DNA of 64,000 bases from Kiritimatiellales bacterium (GTDB taxonomy: Bacteria > Verrucomicrobiota > Kiritimatiellia > Kiritimatiellales > Tichowtungiaceae): the NCBI GenBank assembly GCA_041656295.1, contig JBBADV010000005.1:1-64000 (forward strand), written 5' to 3'. The translations under genes and the position numbers were made by a program. Below, piece after piece: positions 1 to 9,057 of the stretch. Position 1 is the first letter of the stretch; every line of letters begins with the position of its first letter. The notes under the pieces are model-generated. The model saw only the letters and a program-made list of their open reading frames with translations. It was not told where the DNA came from and ran no database searches.

Positions 1-62
1 AAAACCGCCGCTTGACAAACCATAACGAAAGAACTACCCCATGCCCGTCAACGATCAAAAAT

Positions 63-86
63 CAGCACCCCTTCGGTGTCTTTTTT
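63..86 (+). terminator. weak candidate intrinsic terminator
   Basis: A 5-bp stem (GCACC with GGTGT, one G-U pair) around a CCTTC loop is followed by six T residues. It would end a + strand gene entering from the left of the window. The stem is short, so this is only a candidate. Confidence 0.3.
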
Positions 87-140
87 ATATGAGGCAATAC
101 GATAACCGTGCTCACGCCGGACCCGGCTAAAATGAAATTA

Positions 141-908
141 TTATGATTCTCTGCGAGATTTTTCAATTTTGCATTTTTCCAGTTCAGCGGCGACCCAGCG
201 TGACTGACGGGCAAGTCCAAGCAGGATGCGAATGTCGTTATCGGTAAGTTTTCCGCGACTGAAAATCCGGCGCAATCCGAGCATCATGTGATCGAGTTTT
301 TCCGGTTCGCAGAATCCGGTTTCAAGCATGGCGGCTTCCCACGCGGCATAAAGCCGGTTGCGCATCGCGCCGTCAGCTTCCGGCGAACGTTCTGCCGGCG
401 GCGAATACGATGTGTCGCCGGCGAGCAGAAAAATTTCGTAGCAGCAGATCATCACAGCGTGCGAAAGATTCAGCGAACGGTACAGCCCGCTCGATGGAAT
501 GTTAATAATATGTGTGCACACCGCAATTTCATCGTTAAACAACCCTTTGTCTTCACGTCCGAACACGAGCGCGGCTTTATGGTGCGCGGCGGAATCGAGC
601 ACCACCGGCGCGATATCGCGCGGCAGATAGGCGTGATCGCGGTATAATCCGGTACGCGCGCTGGTGCCGGCAACAACGGTACAGTCGGCTACGGCGTCCT
701 GCAGCGTGGCAAAAATTTTAATTTCGTCGAGCAGCGTTTCCGCGCGAAAAGCGAGGCGGCGCGCATCTTCCCGGTCGAGCGATTTTTCCGGTGCAACCAC
801 GGCGAGATCGGTCATGCCCATATTCATCATCACGCGGCAAATCGAACCGATGTTGCCGCCGTATTTCGGTGCGACGAGCACGATCCGGATATTTTCGAGC
901 AGATTCAT
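141..908 (-). CDS. TrmJ/TrmH-type SPOUT RNA methyltransferase
   Basis: This 255-aa protein is probably a SAM-dependent 2'-O-methyltransferase of tRNA or rRNA. The SPOUT (SpoU) signatures are clear: an N-terminal block APKYGGNIGSICR at about residues 13-25, GREDKGL at 117-123, and the knot-forming IPSSGLYRSLNLSHA at about 137-151. A C-terminal helical extension and the total length match the TrmJ group (cytoplasmic enzyme methylating position 32 of tRNAs) better than TrmL or RlmB. It stands alone, diverging from the UbiA gene across an AT-rich 76-bp gap with repeated AAATTTGAAATTC words. The substrate is inferred from the family, not visible here. Confidence 0.85.
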   Translation of the reverse strand: MNLLENIRIVLVAPKYGGNIGSICRVMMNMGMTDLAVVAPEKSLDREDARRLAFRAETLLDEIKIFATLQDAVADCTVVAGTSARTGLYRDHAYLPRDIAPVVLDSAAHHKAALVFGREDKGLFNDEIAVCTHIINIPSSGLYRSLNLSHAVMICCYEIFLLAGDTSYSPPAERSPEADGAMRNRLYAAWEAAMLETGFCEPEKLDHMMLGLRRIFSRGKLTDNDIRILLGLARQSRWVAAELEKCKIEKSRRES

Positions 909-984
909 CTTTGGAATTTGAACAGATATACTGTGAATTTGAAATTCGAAATTTGAAATTCAGATTGCCGCACCGGCGTTACTT

Positions 985-2430
985 ATGAATACTGCGTGCA
1001 TGATGACTGAGCCGAACACATCCGTCCCGCTGTGCGTTGATCTTGATGGAACGCTGGTGAAAACCGACACGTTTGTACAGGCGCTGATTTTGCTGATCCG
1101 CAACCGGCCGGCGGCGCTGTTTTCTTTTCACCGGTGGATGTCCGGCGGGCCGGCAGCATTTAAACAGCGTGTTGCGCAGGAGGTTGAAATCGACCCCGCC
1201 GCGCTGCCGTACCATACGGGACTGCTGACATTTTTACAAAACGAACGCGCGACCGGCCGTGAGCTGATTTTAACGACAGCATCGGATATGGTTCCGGCGC
1301 GCGCAGTCGCGGCGCAGCTCGGAATTTTCTCGGATGTGATGGCAAGTGACGGCAAAACAAATTTAAAAGCCGGCTGCAAACGCACGGCACTTGCAGCGCG
1401 CTTCGGTGAGAAAAATTTTGATTATGCCGGAAATTCCGGCGCCGATATTCCAGTATGGAATTCTGCGCGCGAAATTATCGCGGTGAATCCCGATTCCAGT
1501 GCGCGCCGGTTCCTGAAAAATAAGCCGGCGCGCATGTTTGAAGACCGTCCGCCGGCGTTTAAATGCTGGATCAAAGCTCTGCGCGTCCGGCAGTGGATAA
1601 AAAATATTCTGGTTTTTGTGCCAATGATTCTGGCCCACCGCTTAACCGAACCGGCGCTTTACATAAACGCCGTGCTGGCATTTTTTGCATTCAGTTGTAT
1701 GGCATCCGCAATTTATGTTTGTAACGATCTGTTTGATCTGAACAGCGATCAGCACCACCCGCGCAAAAAATTCCGCCCGTTCGCCGCCGGGAATATCTCC
1801 GCCAATGGCGCAGTGATTTCATTTTTTATCATGCTGATTGCTTCGTTTGCCGTTGCCGGATTTTTACCGGCAGAATTTTCCAGGGTCCTGATTCTTTATC
1901 TCATTCTCAATGCGTGTTATTCGTGGCGCCTGAAACAGATCGCACTGCTTGATGTACTGCTGCTCGCATTTTTATATGTCCTGCGCATCATTGCCGGAAC
2001 GGCGGCATACGGGGTTGAAACATCGCCGTGGCTGATTGCGTTTTCAATGTTCCTCTTTTTCAGTCTCGCGCTGATTAAACGCTATGCTGAACTGCGCGAA
2101 TCAAATCCTGAAAAAGTAAAAAACCGCGGGCGCGGTTATCGTGCCGCCGATCTGCCGCTGCTGGCCGCCTTCGGCGCCGGCAGTGGAACTGTGGCGGTTT
2201 TAGTGCTCGCGCTCTACATCAACAGCGCCAAAGTCGTACAGTTTTATCCCAGTCCGGCGATACTCTGGCTGCTGTGTCCGGTTTTTTTCTACTGGGTTGC
2301 ACGGCTGTGGTTGCTTGCCGGTCGCGGAGAAATACCGGACGATCCGCTTGAATTTTCAGTGCGCGACGTTCAAACCTGGATCATCGGCGCATTCAGCGCC
2401 GTCATTTTAATTTTGGGAAGCATTGCATGA
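985..2430 (+). CDS. HAD phosphatase-UbiA prenyltransferase fusion protein
   Basis: This 481-aa protein has two domains. Residues about 15-190 are a HAD-like hydrolase: motif I DLDGT at 19-23, a threonine motif in LTTAS, and a late acidic motif near GNSGADIPVW. Residues about 195-481 are a UbiA-type polyprenyl transferase with the Asp-rich motif NDLFDLNSD and roughly eight hydrophobic segments. Homologues with this layout are annotated as decaprenyl-phosphate phosphoribosyltransferase-like (DprE pathway) or generic UbiA proteins. A plausible role is transfer of a phosphorylated head group to a polyprenyl phosphate, with the HAD part removing a phosphate; this is inference. The flippase gene follows 123 bp downstream. 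ATG codons at residues 6 and 7 are alternative starts. Confidence 0.8.
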   Translation: MNTACMMTEPNTSVPLCVDLDGTLVKTDTFVQALILLIRNRPAALFSFHRWMSGGPAAFKQRVAQEVEIDPAALPYHTGLLTFLQNERATGRELILTTASDMVPARAVAAQLGIFSDVMASDGKTNLKAGCKRTALAARFGEKNFDYAGNSGADIPVWNSAREIIAVNPDSSARRFLKNKPARMFEDRPPAFKCWIKALRVRQWIKNILVFVPMILAHRLTEPALYINAVLAFFAFSCMASAIYVCNDLFDLNSDQHHPRKKFRPFAAGNISANGAVISFFIMLIASFAVAGFLPAEFSRVLILYLILNACYSWRLKQIALLDVLLLAFLYVLRIIAGTAAYGVETSPWLIAFSMFLFFSLALIKRYAELRESNPEKVKNRGRGYRAADLPLLAAFGAGSGTVAVLVLALYINSAKVVQFYPSPAILWLLCPVFFYWVARLWLLAGRGEIPDDPLEFSVRDVQTWIIGAFSAVILILGSIA

Positions 2431-2553
2431 ATAGGAAAAAAGAGGAACCCTCAGCGGCGGAGTTTGCGATCCTGATTTGATTAACCAGCTGTTTAAAAAC
2501 ACAGCGACCTGGTAAAATTTTCAATCACGAGCACGATCTCCAGAATTTAAAAT

Positions 2554-3822
2554 ATGGCAAAACTCCGGGCTACAATTGCATGTTTTTTGCAGAATGACCT
2601 GCTGAAGCATTCGTCGCTCCTTTTTTCAGGAATGATGATTGTAAATCTGTGCAACCTCACGTTTCAAATGGCGGTGAGCCGGGCACTGCCGGATGCGGAA
2701 TATGCACTGCTCGCCGCATTTCTCGGGATACTTGCCATCATCAGTTATCCGCTGGCAACACTCATCACCGGACTCGGTCATTACAGCAGCCTGCTTGCAC
2801 AGGAAAACCGCGCCGGCGACATAAAACGGTTGACACGCAAATGGCTGGTGCTCACCGGAATTCCGGCGCTGCTGTCCGGCGCCGGAATTATTCTGTTTAA
2901 TGAAACCATTTCCGGCTGGATGCACCTCGAACGTGCGGCGCCGGTTGTCATTGCCGGAATTACACTGCCGGCGCTGTTCTGGCTGCCGGTGCTCACAGGT
3001 GCGGCACAAGGACTTCAGCTGTTCGGCTGGGCATCCGCCGCGTCAATTTCCGGCGCAGTATTCCGTTTTCTGTTTGGTGCCGGGCTGGTGATCTTCTGGG
3101 TTCCGGCGTGCGGCTGGGCAATGGTCGGTCACGGCGCTGGACTTTATATTTCCGCCGGCGTGCTCATGGCTGCACTGCTGCTTGTTCTCCGGCGTGCGCC
3201 GGCAACGAACTCCGCATTACCGGGCATGCGCTTTTATCTGCTGCAAAGTTTCTTCATTCAAACCGCATTCGCCGTTTTAATGAATGCCGACGTAGTGCTC
3301 GTTAAACATTTTCTACCGGCAGAAACCGAATTTGCTTATGCCGCAACGCTCGGACGCACCGTAGCATTCATTCCGGCGGTGATTGCAGTAGCCATGTTTC
3401 CAAAAGTTGTGTCCGATAAACACGCCACCGCCGAACACCGGAAAATATTTTTGCAGTCATTCGGATATACTGCGCTGCTTGTTTCAGCCGCACTTATCGG
3501 CTGCTTGCTGTTCCCGCGCCTGCTGCTGCGCATTCTCTTTGGAATTCGCACGGCCTCGCCGTCTATCATTTTACTCACGCGCCTCATGGCCATCGCTATG
3601 TCTTTCTCTGCGCTAGTAAACACAATCATTCAGTTTCTACTGGCTCAGCGCCGGTTTTTTGCCGCACTGCCGGTACTGTTCTGCTGCGGTTCATACCTGC
3701 TCGCAGTGTATCTCTGGCACGATCACATAAATAATATCGCAGCTTTTTCTGCCGCGTTAAATGCCATCGCATTGATTACCGGACTGCGCGCAATATTCCG
3801 GTTAAGAGGGTTCGATGCTTAA
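2554..3822 (+). CDS. oligosaccharide flippase-like membrane protein (MATE/MOP superfamily)
   Basis: This 422-aa polytopic protein has about twelve hydrophobic segments spread evenly and no large soluble domain. The N-terminal region (hydrophobic helix, then SRALPDAEYALLAAF) is typical of Wzx/polysaccharide transporters that move lipid-linked glycans across the inner membrane. It lies behind the HAD-UbiA gene on the same strand, which suggests a shared lipid-linked substrate, but it is more than 16 kb from the main exopolysaccharide locus. The call rests on hydrophobicity and the N-terminal pattern; the substrate is unknown. Confidence 0.7.
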   Translation: MAKLRATIACFLQNDLLKHSSLLFSGMMIVNLCNLTFQMAVSRALPDAEYALLAAFLGILAIISYPLATLITGLGHYSSLLAQENRAGDIKRLTRKWLVLTGIPALLSGAGIILFNETISGWMHLERAAPVVIAGITLPALFWLPVLTGAAQGLQLFGWASAASISGAVFRFLFGAGLVIFWVPACGWAMVGHGAGLYISAGVLMAALLLVLRRAPATNSALPGMRFYLLQSFFIQTAFAVLMNADVVLVKHFLPAETEFAYAATLGRTVAFIPAVIAVAMFPKVVSDKHATAEHRKIFLQSFGYTALLVSAALIGCLLFPRLLLRILFGIRTASPSIILLTRLMAIAMSFSALVNTIIQFLLAQRRFFAALPVLFCCGSYLLAVYLWHDHINNIAAFSAALNAIALITGLRAIFRLRGFDA

Positions 3823-3879
3823 AAAAATTGCAACGGAATCATCCTGTATCATTTCACACCTGAAAAATGTTTGGCAGTT

Positions 3880-3929
3880 GTTTTGAAAGCTGCCCTGTTT
3901 TAGCACCAAATATCAGGGGTTTTCAAAAC
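3880..3929. repeat. imperfect palindrome between flippase gene and tRNA
   Basis: GTTTTGAAA at 3880-3888 is mirrored by TTTCAAAAC at 3921-3929, with a partly matching CCTG/CAGG inner pair. It lies downstream of the + strand flippase gene and could be a terminator-like hairpin or a dispersed palindrome. There is no clear T-run. The rest of the 170-bp gap up to the tRNA shows no gene. Confidence 0.35.
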
Positions 3930-3991
3930 GAGGGCTGAGAGCGCGAAACTTCACGAGATCCTGTTATTATTGATCGAAATCGACGTTACAA

Positions 3992-4068
3992 TGGTGGGCC
4001 CGGCAGGACTTGAACCTGCGACCAAGAGATTATGAGTCTCCTGCTCTGACCAGCTGAGCTACGGGCCC
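3992..4068 (-). tRNA. tRNA with CAU anticodon (tRNA-Ile2 or elongator tRNA-Met)
   Basis: The - strand folds into a full cloverleaf of 77 nt: acceptor GGGCCCG paired with CGGGCCC, an anticodon loop CTCATAA giving anticodon CAU, a T-arm with GGTTCAAGTCC, discriminator A and an encoded CCA. The variable loop and flanking word CTTGGTCGC resemble the lysidine-modified isoleucine tRNA (ileX type) of E. coli more than its elongator Met tRNA. It is not an initiator, because the three G-C pairs of the initiator anticodon stem are absent. The amino acid identity needs a covariance-model classifier or the tilS recognition pattern. Confidence 0.9.
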
Positions 4069-4145
4069 GAATGGAAATCACGCTAATTGATGCATCAGTT
4101 TAAAGCAAGTTTCAATACGCATTGATCAACTGCTTTTTGGCAGGA

Positions 4146-4970
4146 TTAGTTTAAAAGTGCCGCCCACTGCTCGATGGAAATGGATGCGGGGCGGAGTTCG
4201 GGATTGATTCCGGCAGCGGAAAGTTTTTCGAAATATTCCGGCGCGTTTTTGTGCAGGGTTGAACCGATTTGTTTTCGACGCTGCGTAAAGCAGAGTTTGA
4301 TGATTTGTTTGAAGCGCGCGTAGTTATTAATTTCGGCGAGCGGTGAGGCGCGTTTTTCAAATTGCACAATGGAAGACCACACGTTCGGCGCCGGCATAAA
4401 ACAGGTCGGGCTGACGCTTTTAATATTTTTCACGATGTACTTCAGCTGTGTCCAGATGGCGAGCGATCCGTATGGATCTTTCCCGGGCTGTGCGGTCAAC
4501 CGGTCGGCGACTTCTTTCTGCACCATCAATACCATGCGTTCCGGCAGCGGTGCAGATTCCACTGCGTTAACGATAAACCGGCTGCCGACAGAATAGGGAA
4601 GGTTCGCCACAATTTTATTTACGCCGCCAGAAAATATTTTATTCAAATCAACATCGAGCACGTCGCGTTCAATCAGATTTAACGGCGGGAAATAGTGTTG
4701 CAGATGTGCAATCATTGCCGGATCTTTTTCAATCGCGGTGAGCGGGGCGCCGGTCTTTAAGAGCGCCTGCGTCAATGCACCGAGTCCGGGGCCGATTTCG
4801 AGCAGCCGGTCGTCCGCCGAAATTTGTGCGGCATCGACAATGATGTTGAGAATATTGGCATCGATCAGATAATTCTGCCCGAGTCCTTTGTTCGGACGGT
4901 GACCAAGCCGGTCGAGATGCGCACGGATCACAGACGGGCTGGTGAGCTTACCGGGTATCATGTTTTCCAC
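4146..4970 (-). CDS. rsmA: 16S rRNA (adenine(1518)-N6/adenine(1519)-N6)-dimethyltransferase
   Basis: This 274-aa protein is KsgA/RsmA, which dimethylates two adjacent adenines in the 3' hairpin of 16S rRNA during small-subunit assembly. Visible features are the N-terminal GLGQNYLID at about residues 29-37, the SAM-binding motif LEIGPGLGALT at 57-67, an acidic ribose-binding position in AIEKD near 79-83, and the catalytic NLPYSVGSRF at 123-132. The length is normal for the family. The ATG overlaps the 3' end of pdxA by 13 bp, so the two genes are probably co-transcribed. A pdxA-ksgA pairing is also known in proteobacteria. Confidence 0.96.
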   Translation of the reverse strand: MENMIPGKLTSPSVIRAHLDRLGHRPNKGLGQNYLIDANILNIIVDAAQISADDRLLEIGPGLGALTQALLKTGAPLTAIEKDPAMIAHLQHYFPPLNLIERDVLDVDLNKIFSGGVNKIVANLPYSVGSRFIVNAVESAPLPERMVLMVQKEVADRLTAQPGKDPYGSLAIWTQLKYIVKNIKSVSPTCFMPAPNVWSSIVQFEKRASPLAEINNYARFKQIIKLCFTQRRKQIGSTLHKNAPEYFEKLSAAGINPELRPASISIEQWAALLN

Positions 4971-5884
4971 GGGTTTGGTTCTCCGGCAAGATGAATGGCA
5001 ATTTCAATTGCGGCGATCATACTGGCCGGACTCGCACTGTTTGTTCCGGCAATGTCGAATGCGGTTCCGTGATCCGGTGATGTGCGTACAATCGGAAGTC
5101 CGGCGGTGAGATTGATGCCGCAATCGAACGCATGCATTTTCAGCGGGCCGAGTCCCTGATCGTGATACATTGCCACGATCGCGTCATATTGATTGTGCAG
5201 CGCCTGGAAAAAAATTACGTCTGCCGGTACCGGTCCGCTGGCATTAAAACCGGCGGCGCGGGCGGCAGCAATGGCCGGTGCAATGATTTTTTCCTCTTCA
5301 TCGCCAAGCGTCCCGCCGTCGCCGGCGTGCGGATTTAAGCCGCATACGCCGATATGCCCGCCGTTTAATCCGAACCAGGCAAGCGTTTCGCCGGTGAGTT
5401 CAATTGCGTCGAGGACGTTTTCTTTGCTCAGTGCGCCGGCAACATCGCGCAGCGGCAAATGCCGTGTAGCGAGCATGACGCGCAGCTCTTTTCCGGCAAG
5501 CATCATGCCGTAGCGTTTTGTTTTGCAGAGATCGGCGATCAATTCGGTGTGTCCCGGATAGGCAATTCCGGCGAGTGTTAATCCCTGCTTGCAAATCGGC
5601 GCCGTAACTACTGCATCGAATTCTCCCGTAAGGCAGCCTTGTACTGCGCGCTCGACAGCTGCGACAGCAGTGCGCGCCGCCGCCGCCGTAATTTTTCCCG
5701 GCGTGACTTTCCCCGCCAATGGAATTTCTACCGTATTCGGAAAGTTAAACACCTGTTGCGGACCGATCGGAATAAAATCGGCGCCGGACTTTGGTCCGCA
5801 GGCTGCCAGCGCTTTCAGCGCAACTTCCGGACCGATGCCGTTTACATCGCCGCATGTAATAGCAATTTTTAATGTAGCACTCAT
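4958..5884 (-). CDS. pdxA: 4-hydroxythreonine-4-phosphate dehydrogenase
   Basis: This 308-aa protein is PdxA of the DXP-dependent vitamin B6 pathway; it oxidises 4-phosphohydroxy-threonine to a precursor of pyridoxine phosphate. Motifs include the N-terminal GDVNGIGPEVALK at about 12-24, VTAPICK near 95-101, the metal-binding MYHDQGLGPLK near 239-249 and the C-terminal GTAFDIAG. The length is slightly short but complete for the family. It is the first gene of a two-gene unit with ksgA. The presence of PdxA implies that the organism uses the deoxyxylulose-phosphate B6 route, which is of interest beside the mevalonate genes at the other end of the window. Confidence 0.95.
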   Translation of the reverse strand: MSATLKIAITCGDVNGIGPEVALKALAACGPKSGADFIPIGPQQVFNFPNTVEIPLAGKVTPGKITAAAARTAVAAVERAVQGCLTGEFDAVVTAPICKQGLTLAGIAYPGHTELIADLCKTKRYGMMLAGKELRVMLATRHLPLRDVAGALSKENVLDAIELTGETLAWFGLNGGHIGVCGLNPHAGDGGTLGDEEEKIIAPAIAAARAAGFNASGPVPADVIFFQALHNQYDAIVAMYHDQGLGPLKMHAFDCGINLTAGLPIVRTSPDHGTAFDIAGTNSASPASMIAAIEIAIHLAGEPNPWKT

Positions 5885-6014
5885 TTCATTAACTTCGATT
5901 TAACCCCAGATGACGCAGCTATAAACGGATTTATCGGCCACGAAAAACACAAAACAGATGAAAGGGAAAAAGGCGCTGACGGGGCGGTTCATTTTTTGTG
6001 GCAATTAAAATAAA

Positions 6015-6977
6015 TCAATACCGTTCAACAAAATGTCTGGTGGAGAGACGTTTGATAAGTTCCTGATGGAGCCGGTTGCGCTCGGACTGCAGCAATCTGT
6101 CTTCAATAGATTTGCGTGCATCTTCGAACGGTATATATCCGCCGGCATCGCGTTCAACGAGGTGGAGAATATAATATTCACCGGATGTTTCAATCATGTC
6201 GCTGATGCCGTTGGCCGGCATGGTTTGCAGTGCAGCATGAAATTCCTCCGGGATGCTGCTTAACGTTTTCCACGCTGAAACAGACGTATCACCGGCGGAG
6301 ACTTCTTTTGCCACCGTATCAAAATCGGTGCCGGATTTCAGTTTTTCCAGAGTAGCCTCGATCTGCTCTTTTTTTACAGAACGGTCGGCATCGGTACGGC
6401 CTTTGTTGATCAGAATAAAACTGTACCGCACGCGCAGCGGTGTAAAATAGGACTCTCTGTTTTTCTCATATTCTGTACGCACTGCCTGTTGCGAAATGCT
6501 GGCACGGCGCGTGACTTCCTGCGCGTAATAGATCCGGATAAGCATTTGATCGCCAATTTCCGCTTTCCATTCATCCATCGTCATACGGCGCGATACCAGC
6601 GCGCGGGTGAGCAGGGCGCGGTCGCCGTCAAACCGCTCGCGGATCAGCCGGTCCATCTCTTCATCCACGGCCTGCGGCGGCAGAGAAAGTGCCTGTGCTT
6701 TGGCTTCGGCTTTAATGAGCGCTTCTTCAATCAGAGCTTCACGCCCTTCAACATACGCGGCCGCAACCCGCTCGGTAAGTTCTCTGCCGCTGAGCTGCCG
6801 TTGCAGCTGTTGAACATACGGCGCAACGCTTGCGCGGATTTCACCGTAGGTGATCACCGTATCGTTCACGCGCGCCGCATACGCATCAATCACTGCCGTT
6901 TGCATGGCATCGCTGTTGTTCGTTTGCGCATACAGCATGCCGGCTGCGCTAAGAAAAATTAAAACCGCTGTTTTCAT
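6015..6977 (-). CDS. SurA/PpiC-like periplasmic peptidyl-prolyl isomerase
   Basis: The protein has 320 aa from the ATG at 6977, chosen because it opens a good signal peptide (MKTAVLIFLSAAGMLYA, cleavage after the second Ala-rich block); the reading frame is open 30 codons further upstream without a secretion signal. Residues about 28-165 resemble the SurA N-terminal chaperone domain (DTVITYGEIRASV, then a helical region with RERFDGDRALLTRAL). A single parvulin/rotamase-like domain follows at about 180-300 (PLRVRYSFILI to GEYYILHLVERDAGG). It is likely a periplasmic folding factor for outer-membrane proteins. It has one parvulin domain where E. coli SurA has two. Confidence 0.8.
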   Translation of the reverse strand: MKTAVLIFLSAAGMLYAQTNNSDAMQTAVIDAYAARVNDTVITYGEIRASVAPYVQQLQRQLSGRELTERVAAAYVEGREALIEEALIKAEAKAQALSLPPQAVDEEMDRLIRERFDGDRALLTRALVSRRMTMDEWKAEIGDQMLIRIYYAQEVTRRASISQQAVRTEYEKNRESYFTPLRVRYSFILINKGRTDADRSVKKEQIEATLEKLKSGTDFDTVAKEVSAGDTSVSAWKTLSSIPEEFHAALQTMPANGISDMIETSGEYYILHLVERDAGGYIPFEDARKSIEDRLLQSERNRLHQELIKRLSTRHFVERY

Positions 6978-7096
6978 ACCTGCAACATTATGCATAAACC
7001 GGCGGGCGATGCAAAATGGAATGAGATTGAACTGCCAATCTTGACCACTGTCTTCACCGCATTTCACGCAGATGAGGCATCTTCGCTGTTTTCCCT

Positions 7097-8908
7097 TTAT
7101 TCCTCTGCGTTATAACGCTTCATGCGTTTGCGTTCGTTATCGGTCAGATAGCGTTTGCGCAGGCGGATGTGATTCGGCGTAACTTCAACGAGTTCATCGC
7201 CGGCGATATATTCGAGTGCTTCTTCGAGACTCAGTTTTTGCGCAGGCGCGATTTTCATATTCCGGTCTGAACCGGCGGCGCGCATGTTGGTAAGCTGTTT
7301 GGTTTTCTGTACGTTCACCGGCAGATCTTTGTCGAGACAGTGTTCGCCGACAATCATTCCTTCGTAACATTCTTCGCCGGGATCGATGAAGAAAATGCCG
7401 CGCTGCTGCAGACCGTCGATGGCAAACGGAACAGCGCTGCCGTTGCTGATGCTGATCATCACGCCGTTGCTGCGCTGACTGATGTCGCCGGTGTACAGCC
7501 CGTAATGCACAAAGCGGTGCGAGACGATGGCTTCCCCGGCCGTGGCAGTCATAAGTTTACTGCGCAGTCCGATGAGTCCGCGCGTCGGAATATGAAAAGA
7601 CATATTTTTACGGATGCCGTGCTGATCCATACGCAGCATTTCGCCGCGCCGCGCGCCGATCAGTTCGATCGCTTTACCGGCGCATTCGTCCGGCACATCG
7701 ACCGTGAGGATTTCAATCGGCTCTTCTTTTTTGCCGTGGTGCGTGTGAAAAATTACACGAGGCTGAGCCACTGTAAGTTCAAAGCCTTCGCGGCGCATCG
7801 TTTCAATCAGAATGGAAAGGTGCAGCACACCGCGCCCGCTGACAACAAACGAATCGCCGCCCTGTTCTTCTACACGCAGCGCTACATCGCGTTCACATTC
7901 TTTAAGCAGGCGTTCGCGAATATGCCGACTGGTGACATATTTTCCGTCCTGGCCGAAGAAGGGGGAATCATTAATGCGGAACGTCATTGAAAGCGTCGGT
8001 TCATCGAGCGCGATCATCGGCAGTGCTTCCGGCGTTTCAGCGTCGGCGATCGTATCACCGATATCCATATCGGCGATTCCGCTGATAGCGCAAAGATCGC
8101 CGCACGGGATGCTGTCCATTTTTACGCGTTCAAGTCCTTCGAACGAATGAAGCTCTTTGAGCTGTACCGGACGCACCGCGCCGTTGCGCTTAACAATACA
8201 CACCGGCGTTTTAAGATCGAGTGTCCCGCGGTAAACGCGGCCGATACCGATCCGGCCGACATAATCGGAATAATCGAGTGTGGTCGCCTGCATTTGCACC
8301 GGACCGCCTCTAACCGGCGGGCCGGGAATGTGGTCTATTATCGCATCCATCAGCGGTTGAATGGATTCGCGCGGATCATTCAGATTGTTTACGGCCCAGC
8401 CGTCGCGACCGCTGGCGTACAGTAGCGGGAAGTCGAGCTGATCATCGGTGGCGTCAAGTTCCACAAACAGATCGAACACCATGTTATGCACTTTCTCGCA
8501 GCGCGCATCCGGTTTATCCACTTTATTGATCACGACCACCGGTTTCAAATTCAGCTCAAGTGCTTTATCCAGCACAAAGCGTGTTTGAGGCATGGGGCCT
8601 TCGGCGGAATCGACGAGTAACAGCACGCCGTCTGCCAGATTCAATACGCGTTCAACCTGTCCGCCGAAGTCGCTGTGGCCGGGTGTGTCGATCACATTAA
8701 TTTTTACACCGCGATAATTTACGCTGATATTTTTTGAAAGAATCGTGATGCCGCGTTCGCGTTCCAGATCGTTGCTGTCGAGCAGACAGTTCTGGAATTC
8801 CGTTTCGCGCAGAATGTGCGCCTGTTTAATAATTTGATCGACCAGCGTGGTTTTGCCGTGGTCAACGTGAGCGATAATAGCAATATTGCGAATTTTGTCG
8901 TTTCTCAT
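7097..8908 (-). CDS. typA: ribosome-associated translational GTPase TypA/BipA
   Basis: This is the BipA GTPase, which binds 70S ribosomes near the EF-G site and supports ribosome assembly and stress growth. The protein has 603 aa from the ATG at 8908, which gives the canonical start MRNDKIRNIAIIAHVDHGKTT; an upstream ATG at 8935 adds nine non-family residues. The G motifs are present: HVDHGKTT, the switch region RGITI, DTPGH, and NKVDKPDARC. Domains III and V and the TypA-specific C-terminal domain are present, ending in a basic tail (RLRKRYLTDNERKRMKR). It is a single gene of normal length. Confidence 0.96.
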   Translation of the reverse strand: MRNDKIRNIAIIAHVDHGKTTLVDQIIKQAHILRETEFQNCLLDSNDLERERGITILSKNISVNYRGVKINVIDTPGHSDFGGQVERVLNLADGVLLLVDSAEGPMPQTRFVLDKALELNLKPVVVINKVDKPDARCEKVHNMVFDLFVELDATDDQLDFPLLYASGRDGWAVNNLNDPRESIQPLMDAIIDHIPGPPVRGGPVQMQATTLDYSDYVGRIGIGRVYRGTLDLKTPVCIVKRNGAVRPVQLKELHSFEGLERVKMDSIPCGDLCAISGIADMDIGDTIADAETPEALPMIALDEPTLSMTFRINDSPFFGQDGKYVTSRHIRERLLKECERDVALRVEEQGGDSFVVSGRGVLHLSILIETMRREGFELTVAQPRVIFHTHHGKKEEPIEILTVDVPDECAGKAIELIGARRGEMLRMDQHGIRKNMSFHIPTRGLIGLRSKLMTATAGEAIVSHRFVHYGLYTGDISQRSNGVMISISNGSAVPFAIDGLQQRGIFFIDPGEECYEGMIVGEHCLDKDLPVNVQKTKQLTNMRAAGSDRNMKIAPAQKLSLEEALEYIAGDELVEVTPNHIRLRKRYLTDNERKRMKRYNAEE

Positions 8909-9057
8909 AAAAATTTTTCGGGAAAAGAGCGGCATAATTTACGCTTAAACGGGAATTCGTAAAGCGGAATATTAGCAATGCCGGATTTTTTCTCTGTAAA
9001 GGCGGCAGTCCTCAGGAATACGCGAGATTCAGAAAATTTAATGCCCGGTTTTTATTT

